Below, piece after piece: positions 1-5,114 of a DNA stretch of 5,114 bases. Below the pieces are notes generated by a model. The model was given only the letters and a program-made list of their open reading frames with translations. It made no database searches and had not been told where the DNA came from. Source of the stretch: Chryseosolibacter sp966095595 (GTDB taxonomy: Bacteria; Bacteroidota; Bacteroidia; Cytophagales; Cyclobacteriaceae); the NCBI GenBank assembly GCA_966095595.1, contig CBHTUB010000430.1:1-5114 (forward strand), in the 5' to 3' direction. The position numbers were made by a program, and so were the translations under genes. Numbering within the stretch: position 1 is the stretch's first letter; every line of letters starts with the position of its first letter.

Positions 1-38
1 GTGTTTGGCATTTGGGAACTTTCGTTCGTGCAATCTTT

Positions 39-46
39 AAAACATA
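39..46 (-). promoter_or_regulatory. Weak candidate Bacteroidota -7 element reading leftward
   Basis: On the minus strand these bases read TATGTTTT, seven of eight matches to none-too-strict TAnnTTTG (five of six fixed positions). About 21 bases upstream is a T run that matches three of four positions of the TTTG -33 element. A minus-strand ATG at 11-9 lies about 28 bases downstream, so this could be the promoter of a leftward gene that begins at the window edge. A motif this short in AT-rich DNA arises easily by chance. Confidence 0.2.
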
Positions 47-64
47 CTAATTTACACCCTATTT

Positions 65-95
65 AAAAAAAAATGTAATTTTTACACTTATTTTT
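65..95. repeat. Imperfect inverted repeat centred on TGTAATTTTTACA
   Basis: The core TGTAA (74-78) and TTACA (82-86) form perfect five-base arms around TTT. Flanking A-rich (65-69, 71-72) and T-rich (88-89, 91-95) sequence extends the symmetry with two mismatched positions, 70/90 and 73/87. It could be an operator for a dimeric regulator or a weak hairpin. The A and T runs make part of the symmetry cheap by chance, so only the TGTAA/TTACA core is informative. No bound regulator can be named from the sequence. Confidence 0.35.
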
Positions 96-112
96 TATCG
101 ACCCGGTTCGGC

Positions 113-142
113 AAAAAAAAACCGCAACATCCGCTGCGGTTT
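113..142 (-). terminator. Intrinsic terminator of the arabinose operon
   Basis: Positions 119-126 (AAACCGCA) pair perfectly with 135-142 (TGCGGTTT) around an eight-base loop. Read on the minus strand, the hairpin runs straight into nine T residues (A113-A121 on the plus strand), the pattern of a Rho-independent terminator. It lies 22 bases after the regulator stop codon (165-167), so it closes the minus-strand transcription unit. On the plus strand no comparable T run follows, so it should work in one direction only. Confidence 0.9.
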
Positions 143-164
143 CGTTATCCGAATGTATCGTAAA

Positions 165-854
165 TCAAATGAACTTTACGCCATTGGACTGAAGCTTGTT
201 GTACTTCGCATTATCGAACACATAAAAGAACGCTCCTTTTCTGGACGATTCCTTTTCCTTTTCATTAAGCTTATTCAGGATTCCCAGCGAGAGCATCTTC
301 TTGGTAAAATTGCGCTTGTCGAGAGGAGTCTCGTAAATCGCTTCATACAGGCTTTGAAGTTGCGGCAACGTAAACTTGGTCGGCAGGAGTTCAAAACCGA
401 TAGGATGATTTGCCACTTTCTGGCGAAGGAGCTGCTTTGCCTTGGCTACCATTTTTTTGTGATCAAAAACCAGGGGCGGAATTTTGCTGAGCGGAAACCA
501 CCTGGCCTCATGTTCCAGCTGGAGCTGCTCGCTGTAGTCAGCAATATTGATCAATGCAAAATATGCGATAGAGATAACGCGGCCTGCCGTATCGCGGTCA
601 ACATCCGTAAAGGCATGGAGCTGCTCCATGTAGATGTTGTTCATACCGGTCAATTGGTAGAGAACGCGTGACGCGGCCTGGTCGGCATTTTCGTTTTTCC
701 CAACGAAACCTCCCATTAATGACCACTTTCCCTTCTCGGGCTCAAAACCGCGCTTGATCAACAGAGCCTGTAATTGGGACCCGTCGAAACCGAAAATTAT
801 GCAGTCAACTGCTACAAGAATTTTCTGATGACTTTTATAGCTACTGATATCCAT
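165..854 (-). CDS. araR: AraR-like Nudix-fold transcriptional regulator of arabinose use
   Basis: Probable ligand-sensing DNA-binding regulator of 229 residues. Residues 10-145 form a Nudix domain, with VAVDCIIFGFDG at 14-25 and LLIKRG at 31-36. The Nudix box runs from G49 to M71 but is degenerate: E55, R63 and G70 remain, while the three metal-binding or catalytic glutamates of REUXEE are V64, Q67 and L68. It should therefore not hydrolyse nucleotides. Residues 155-229 look like a winged helix, with the likely recognition helix around LDKRNFTKKMLSLGIL (178-193). This architecture is that of the NrtR family and of AraR of Bacteroides thetaiotaomicron, a Nudix protein that binds L-arabinose. 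The ATG at 854 is the only ATG after the symporter stop, which lies 18 bases upstream in the same frame; no Shine-Dalgarno is visible. As last gene of the operon it is probably autoregulated. The arabinose assignment rests mainly on the neighbouring araA and transporter; xylose or a broader sugar signal cannot be excluded. Confidence 0.9.
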   Translation of the reverse strand: MDISSYKSHQKILVAVDCIIFGFDGSQLQALLIKRGFEPEKGKWSLMGGFVGKNENADQAASRVLYQLTGMNNIYMEQLHAFTDVDRDTAGRVISIAYFALINIADYSEQLQLEHEARWFPLSKIPPLVFDHKKMVAKAKQLLRQKVANHPIGFELLPTKFTLPQLQSLYEAIYETPLDKRNFTKKMLSLGILNKLNEKEKESSRKGAFFYVFDNAKYNKLQSNGVKFI

Positions 855-872
855 ACGTTTCAGGTATGCAAT

Positions 873-2561
873 TTACCAAAACTTCACGTACAAAGCAGTC
901 AATAACAACATTGTAATCACAATTAAGACAGTGGTCGTCGGACTTACCTTGAACATGGTACGGTCGATATCGAATGCCTTGGGATTCACCTTCGGGCCTG
1001 CCAGGCTTATCAGGATCATCACGATCATCGTGAACATGAACGATAAGCCCATGCAAATGAGGAATGGTATCTCGTATCCGCCCTGTCCGTTAGGATATGC
1101 TGTATAGAACCAGGTATTGATACCGGTCGCGCCAGGCGCGAACTCATTGAAGAATACAGACAGTGCAAAGCCCGTGATCACGCCGGCGATCGCTGCCGCG
1201 CCGGTTGTCCGTTTCCAGAACATCCCCAGTAGAAACATCGCAAAAACACCGGGGCTGATGAACCCTGTATATTTTTGAATGAATGTAAAGCCGCCCTCAC
1301 CACCGATTCCAAGCAGGTCCTCCCACGTAAAAATGACGGCGATAACCATCGAAACAAGTACCGTGATCCTGCCTACCCAAACCAGCTTCTTCTCCGAAGC
1401 ACTGGCATCGAAATAACGTTTAAAGATATCCAAAGTGAAGATCGTCGAAATGGAGTTTGCTTTTCCGGCCAGCGAAGCAACGATTGCCGCGGTAAGCGCA
1501 GCGATGGACAATCCCTTCAAGCCACTGGGCAAGAATGTCAGGATAGCGGAATATGCTCCATCCTTGCTACCGCCCTCGAGCTGGGGAAGGTGGCCATTCT
1601 TGTATAACACATAGGCAGCTATTCCAGGAAGCATGACGATCAACGGCATCATCAGCTTCAATAGCCCCGCGAACAAAATGCCGGTTCTTGCTGTCTGCAG
1701 ATCCGCTCCGAGGGCGCGCTGCGTGATGTATTGATTGCATCCCCAGTAGTTCAGGTTCACAATCCATTGTCCCGCGAAATACATCGCTACACCAGGAAGC
1801 ACCAGGTATTTATTGATCTCCAGCTGACTTGACGTTTCGGTTGGCTCGGGAATGATCATATGAAAGTGGTCATCAGCATCCTTAATAAGCATCTTGAAGC
1901 CGGCAATAGCATCAGGGCCTAAACCAAACTTCTCTCCCACGATGCAAAGCGCCAGATAGGTTGTAGCCAAACCCCCAATGATGAGCACGGCTACCTGAAT
2001 AACATCCGTATACCCGATCACCTTCATTCCACCAAGCGTGATGAGCAGCGCAAATACTGCGAGGCCTACCATCACGAGGTGAAGTGACTCGCCTCCTACC
2101 AGTCCATTGATCGCTACTGCACCGAGGTATAGGATCGACGTGAGATTCACAAACACATAGAGAAAAAGCCAGAACACTGCCATGATCAGCGCCACGGTCT
2201 CATTGTAACGACGCTTCAAAAATTGCGGCATCGTATAGATGTGATTCTTCAGGTAGATCGGAATAAACCAGACAGCAATAATGATCAGCGCAATTGCAGC
2301 AACCCACTCGTAGGCAGCTACGGCAATTCCCACAAAATATCCTTCACCGCTCATTCCAATAAATTGCTCGGCGGAAATATTGGATGCGATCAACGATGCG
2401 CCTATTGCCCACCAGGTAAGCGAGCCTTCGGCAAGAAAGAAATCTTTTGTATCGGTTACGGCTTTCTTTTTTTGGCGATAAACCCAGTATCCGTAAGAAG
2501 CAACAAGGATGAAGTACAAAATGAAGACAATGTAGTCTGCAAAAACCAGTGAGGAATTCAT
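873..2561 (-). CDS. araP: Sodium/sugar symporter of the SSS family (probable L-arabinose transporter)
   Basis: Inner-membrane Na+-coupled sugar importer of 562 residues, solute:sodium symporter family (SLC5-like, vSGLT type). It is hydrophobic throughout, compatible with the family's usual 14 helices, beginning near 5-27 and ending with 543-560. Against vSGLT of Vibrio, recalled from memory, the signature GASLIASNISAEQFIGMSGEGY (54-75) is clear. The galactose-contact positions appear kept: N61, Q66, E85, N269, K302 and Q429, with gate Y272 in NYWGCNQY. The sodium-site helix reads AALTAAIVASLAG (354-366), keeping the essential serine (S363) but with alanine (A362) at the neighbouring serine. 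It follows araA by 79 bases and precedes the regulator by 18. In Bacteroides the arabinose transporter araP also lies beside araR, so L-arabinose is the likely substrate, though this is inferred from context; galactose or xylose are alternatives. The ATG at 2561 is preceded directly by six C residues and has no Shine-Dalgarno, as usual in Bacteroidota. Length and ends look complete. Confidence 0.93.
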   Translation of the reverse strand: MNSSLVFADYIVFILYFILVASYGYWVYRQKKKAVTDTKDFFLAEGSLTWWAIGASLIASNISAEQFIGMSGEGYFVGIAVAAYEWVAAIALIIIAVWFIPIYLKNHIYTMPQFLKRRYNETVALIMAVFWLFLYVFVNLTSILYLGAVAINGLVGGESLHLVMVGLAVFALLITLGGMKVIGYTDVIQVAVLIIGGLATTYLALCIVGEKFGLGPDAIAGFKMLIKDADDHFHMIIPEPTETSSQLEINKYLVLPGVAMYFAGQWIVNLNYWGCNQYITQRALGADLQTARTGILFAGLLKLMMPLIVMLPGIAAYVLYKNGHLPQLEGGSKDGAYSAILTFLPSGLKGLSIAALTAAIVASLAGKANSISTIFTLDIFKRYFDASASEKKLVWVGRITVLVSMVIAVIFTWEDLLGIGGEGGFTFIQKYTGFISPGVFAMFLLGMFWKRTTGAAAIAGVITGFALSVFFNEFAPGATGINTWFYTAYPNGQGGYEIPFLICMGLSFMFTMIVMILISLAGPKVNPKAFDIDRTMFKVSPTTTVLIVITMLLLTALYVKFW

Positions 2562-2640
2562 GGGGGGATCGTTAATTCGTTAGATGTTGTTAGTTTGGTA
2601 GTTTGAATGTCTTGTTTGTGGCCGACTCTATCCTGTCAGA
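2562..2640. other. araA-symporter intergenic leader
   Basis: This 79-base gap is the longest inside the operon. On the minus strand it contains TAACGA twice, eight bases apart (plus strand TCGTTA at 2569-2574 and 2577-2582), another TAAC nearby (2589-2592), and six C residues touching the symporter ATG. I find no TAnnTTTG motif on the minus strand and no terminator hairpin, so it is most simply a spacer or untranslated leader within one transcript. A regulatory role is possible but not shown. Confidence 0.4.
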
Positions 2641-4131
2641 TCACCGATAATACAATTCGTTCCATCTCAGCTCGTTTCTGAACTGATGAATGTCGGTGTT
2701 CTTTCCGATCAGGGTGAATTCTATGTCTGCCATATCCGCAAAATCACGCAGGTGTTCAGAGGTCAGATTCTGGCTGTAGCAAGTGTGGTGTGCTCCGCCG
2801 GCGAGGATCCATGCAGCACAACCTGTGTTCATATCAGGATAAGGCTTCCACAATACCCGGGCCACGGGGAGCTTCGGAAGGTCATGCTCCGGCTGTACTG
2901 CCTCCACCTCATTGACGAGGAGTCTGAACCTGTTACCCATGTCGATGACCGATGCATTCAGGGCAGGTCCTGCGGGACAGTTGAATACCAGTCGCACGGG
3001 ATCTGCTTTACCTCCGATACCCAGCGGGTGAATTTCACACGACGGCTTTCCATCGGCGATCGACTCGCAGATCTCGAGCATGTGTGCGCCAAGCACCATC
3101 TTGTTGCTCGGATCAAAATGATAGGTGTAATCCTCCATAAAGGAATTTCCTCCTTTCAATCCTGAGCCCATTACTTTCATTGCCCGTACAAGGGCAGCAG
3201 TCTTCCAGTCGCCTTCACCACCAAAGCCATATCCTGCAGCCATCAGCCTTTGAACTGACATGCCGGGAAGCTGAACCATTCCGTGAAGGTCTTCGAACGT
3301 ATCGGTAAAACCCTTGAAGTTTCCGTCTTCGAGGAATGCCTTCAACCCGAGCTCTATTTTAGCAGACTCACGAAGCGAATTATGCTTTTCACCTCCCTTG
3401 CGAAGTGACGCTGTGACCACATAGGTTTCCTCGTATTCCTTTACGAGCGTGGTTATCTCTCCGTCAGGAACCTGATTGATCACTTTCACCAGGTCACCAA
3501 TACCATATCCGTTGACAGCATAGCCGAACTTGATCTCGGCTTCCACTTTATCACCTTCAGTCACAGCTACCTGGCGCATGTTATCGCCAAATCTGCAGAA
3601 CTTAGCTCCCTGCCACTCGTGCCACCCTGCAGCAGCACGCATCCACGCGTTGAGCCGCTCATGAACACCCTTATCCTGCCAATGACCCACTACCACTTTT
3701 CTATTCAAACGCATCCTGGTCATGATAAAACCGAATTCACGATCACCATGCGCACTCTGATTCAGATTCATGAAGTCCATGTCGATGTCTTTCCATGGAA
3801 TGTCACGATTGAATTGCGTATGAAGATGGAGCAATGGCTTGCGCAGGATCTTCAAACCTCCAATCCACATCTTCGCCGGTGAGAATGTGTGCATCCAGGC
3901 TACAAGACCGATACAATTTTTCGTATTGTTAGCCTCCTGGCATACCTGATAAATTTCTTCGGTCGTCTTAAGTACCGGCTTAAACACAACCCTGACCGGA
4001 ATTGAGGGAGATCCATCAAGCTCTTTTACGATCTGCTGCGAATGAACGGCAACTTGCCTGAGTGTTTCCTCTCCGTATAAAAATTGACTTCCCGTAACGA
4101 ACCAAACTTCAAGTTTCTTTAAATCAATCAT
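2641..4131 (-). CDS. araA: L-arabinose isomerase
   Basis: Cytoplasmic metal-dependent (usually Mn2+) isomerase converting L-arabinose to L-ribulose, the first intracellular step of the AraA-AraB-AraD route to D-xylulose 5-phosphate. The 496 residues match the family length (E. coli AraA is 500). The start LEVWFVTGSQFLYGEETL (7-24) is typical. The catalytic and metal-binding set is intact: E306 in YGFGGEGDWKTAAL, E333 in SFMEDYTYHF, H350 in LGAHMLEIC, and the histidine pair H448-H449 in GGAHHT. The first three fall at the same numbers as in E. coli, so there is no indel over most of the protein. The ATG at 4131 gives the expected N-terminus; the leader is A/T-rich without a Shine-Dalgarno. The hydrolase gene ends 23 bases upstream and the symporter starts 79 bases downstream, which suggests co-transcription. 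No ribulokinase or epimerase gene is visible beside it. Some AraA enzymes also isomerise D-galactose; the sequence does not settle whether this one does. Confidence 0.98.
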   Translation of the reverse strand: MIDLKKLEVWFVTGSQFLYGEETLRQVAVHSQQIVKELDGSPSIPVRVVFKPVLKTTEEIYQVCQEANNTKNCIGLVAWMHTFSPAKMWIGGLKILRKPLLHLHTQFNRDIPWKDIDMDFMNLNQSAHGDREFGFIMTRMRLNRKVVVGHWQDKGVHERLNAWMRAAAGWHEWQGAKFCRFGDNMRQVAVTEGDKVEAEIKFGYAVNGYGIGDLVKVINQVPDGEITTLVKEYEETYVVTASLRKGGEKHNSLRESAKIELGLKAFLEDGNFKGFTDTFEDLHGMVQLPGMSVQRLMAAGYGFGGEGDWKTAALVRAMKVMGSGLKGGNSFMEDYTYHFDPSNKMVLGAHMLEICESIADGKPSCEIHPLGIGGKADPVRLVFNCPAGPALNASVIDMGNRFRLLVNEVEAVQPEHDLPKLPVARVLWKPYPDMNTGCAAWILAGGAHHTCYSQNLTSEHLRDFADMADIEFTLIGKNTDIHQFRNELRWNELYYR

Positions 4132-4154
4132 CGTTTTGCTATTATCAGTTATAC

Positions 4155-5114
4155 TTATCGTGTGTTAATTTCAATGGACGACACCCTCTGAGGCAACCAG
4201 ATCATCATCTCGCCCTTGCCACGGTGCGCCCAGGCGTAATATGGAATTGCCGTGAATGGTTGTCGGACGGTCTCTACCGAGGAATTTTTGGTATCTATCC
4301 TAATGGCCGAGACATCGGTCCTGACTACGGCAACACCTCCGAGCAAATCATTTCTGAACTCACTCGTATAGTTAGCGTTCTCCGGAACGATGATATTGCT
4401 CACTTGTCCGCCGTTGTCGGGCCATTCCGCGCAATAGACAAGCGGTCCGCGTTCCAGCGCAACCTTACCGATGTTGTTCTCAACTTTGTGATTGGACAAG
4501 ATCTCCCGAACGTTCATAGGAAAGTTCACTTCGATCACATCTCCCTTTTTCCATGGCCGACTCAGGACCGCATACCCATTTTCAATTTTGTAGTCGACAG
4601 GCTTGCCATTGATCAGGATGGTTACCTTTTCTTGATTTGGTTTTTTGAACGAGTAAAGATCCGACGCCACAACCTCATTCTGTGCCCAGCCGGGGATCCG
4701 CATCAATACGCGAAAGGCATTGGAAGATCTCGGCTTCATGCGAAACAACAGCTTACCCTCCCATGGATAATTATTTTCCTGAACGATCTCGACTTCGTTC
4801 CTATTTACCCTGACCGTCGCCGTACTCGCGGCAAACAGGTTCACATATACTGCATCGTCTTTGACGGCATACATATATCCGGGAATCGAGGGAATCAACC
4901 TTGTGATGTTCGTCGGACAGCATGAGCACGGGAACCATCCGGAACGCTCGGCTTCCATATGCTCGTGCTTGTGGTTATTCCTGATCTCCATCGCATTCGT
5001 GTAGAAGAACGACTTGCCATCCATTCCCACGCCCGACAGCAGTCCGTTGTAAAGTGACCGTTCGAGCACATCGATGTATTTGGATTCTCCATGGAGCTGG
5101 AACATGCGCTGGTT
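4155..5114 (-). CDS. GH127-type (DUF1680) glycoside hydrolase, probable beta-L-arabinofuranosidase, 5' part outside the window
   Basis: C-terminal 319 residues of a retaining arabinofuranosidase-like enzyme. The frame stays open to the right edge: NQR precedes the first ATG (5105), and NQRMFQLHGESKYIDVLERSLYNGLLSG is mid-domain sequence of the family, so that ATG is not the start. Numbering from the first visible codon, the diagnostic cysteine cluster WFPCSCCPTN is at 60-69. C63, C65 and C66 correspond to Cys415, Cys417 (nucleophile) and Cys418 (zinc ligand) of Bifidobacterium HypBA1. The partner Glu338 and Cys340 would lie beyond the edge. The end of the (alpha/alpha)6 barrel is followed by beta-sandwich sequence, including ALERGPLVYCAEW (219-231). 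About 250 residues follow the cluster, as in HypBA1, which favours GH127 over the longer GH146 relatives, though GH146 or the aceric-acid-releasing GH127 branch remain possible. A signal peptide cannot be judged. The gene ends 23 bases before araA, linking release of arabinose to its catabolism. Confidence 0.92.
   Translation of the reverse strand, partial: NQRMFQLHGESKYIDVLERSLYNGLLSGVGMDGKSFFYTNAMEIRNNHKHEHMEAERSGWFPCSCCPTNITRLIPSIPGYMYAVKDDAVYVNLFAASTATVRVNRNEVEIVQENNYPWEGKLLFRMKPRSSNAFRVLMRIPGWAQNEVVASDLYSFKKPNQEKVTILINGKPVDYKIENGYAVLSRPWKKGDVIEVNFPMNVREILSNHKVENNIGKVALERGPLVYCAEWPDNGGQVSNIIVPENANYTSEFRNDLLGGVAVVRTDVSAIRIDTKNSSVETVRQPFTAIPYYAWAHRGKGEMMIWLPQRVSSIEINTR

Larger units (their letters stand above)
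1..112. other. AT-rich intergenic region left of the operon terminator
   Basis: I see no supported gene here. The stretch holds two A/T runs (65-73 and 91-96), the inverted repeat at 65-95, two copies of TTTACAC (51-57 and 81-87) and a weak leftward promoter-like motif. Its position after the terminator and its composition suggest the upstream region of a neighbouring gene lying left of the window, probably on the minus strand; this is inference. Confidence 0.6.

Noticed and set aside
153..671. Open frame of 172 codons on the plus strand, antisense to the regulator
   Set aside because: It mirrors the regulator gene codon by codon and shows no recognisable domain; its start lies just after the operon terminator by chance.
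841..1056. Minus-strand frame of 71 codons overlapping the end of the symporter
   Set aside because: It is out of frame inside the symporter and overlaps the regulator start; its His/Asp-rich translation looks like a shifted reading of the C-terminal symporter helices.
2591..2606. TAGTTTGGTAGTTTGA as a plus-strand TAnnTTTG promoter
   Set aside because: Both copies are one base too short between TA and TTTG, and a plus-strand promoter here would have no gene to serve.
2686..3165. Open frame of 159 codons on the plus strand, antisense to araA
   Set aside because: It is contained in the highly conserved araA gene and its translation shows no domain or motif of its own.
4224..4925. Long open frame of 233 codons on the plus strand, antisense to the hydrolase
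   Set aside because: It lies wholly inside a clear GH127 coding region, its translation resembles no family I know and is rich in arginine and isoleucine as expected of a shadow frame, and no leader or promoter supports it.
5103..5105. ATG taken as the true start of the hydrolase
   Set aside because: The frame stays open to the window edge, and the residues on both sides belong to the middle of the GH127 catalytic domain, so this is an internal methionine.
1..5114. A wholly new system, CRISPR array, insertion sequence, or tRNA/rRNA gene
   Set aside because: No regularly spaced repeats, transposase frame, terminal inverted repeats or structured RNA pattern was seen; almost the whole window is taken up by four recognisable arabinose-use genes.

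Overview
The window looks like part of an L-arabinose utilisation operon from a Bacteroidota bacterium, probably a free-living or plant-associated member of the Cytophagia/Chitinophagia/Sphingobacteriia rather than a gut Bacteroides; this finer placement is inference. The grounds are the gene content (an SSS-type sugar symporter beside a Nudix-fold regulator of the Bacteroides AraR type), the absence of Shine-Dalgarno sequences before the starts I can see, and AT-rich leaders between moderately GC-balanced genes.

All four genes lie on the minus strand, so transcription runs from right to left. In transcription order they are: the 3' part of a GH127-type (DUF1680) glycoside hydrolase, probably a beta-L-arabinofuranosidase, cut by the right edge (4155-5114); L-arabinose isomerase araA (2641-4131); a vSGLT-like sodium/sugar symporter, probably the arabinose transporter (873-2561); and an AraR-like Nudix/winged-helix regulator with a dead Nudix box (165-854). 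The gaps are 23, 79 and 18 bases, and a strong intrinsic terminator (113-142) closes the unit just after the regulator. Positions 1-112 hold AT-rich, non-coding sequence with an inverted repeat, a repeated heptamer and a weak promoter-like motif. These may belong to a further gene to the left.

The genes fit one pathway. The hydrolase releases L-arabinose from arabinofuranosyl chains of plant cell-wall glycans or glycoproteins. The symporter imports the pentose with Na+, AraA converts it to L-ribulose, and the regulator senses the sugar and adjusts the operon that carries its own gene. The ribulokinase (araB) and epimerase (araD) steps are not in the window and are expected further right, upstream in the operon, or elsewhere. 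I see no tRNA, rRNA, CRISPR array, insertion sequence or wholly unfamiliar gene here. The less routine points are the degenerate Nudix box, the conservation of the vSGLT sugar-binding residues with two Ser-to-Ala changes, and the unexplained repeat architecture at the left end.
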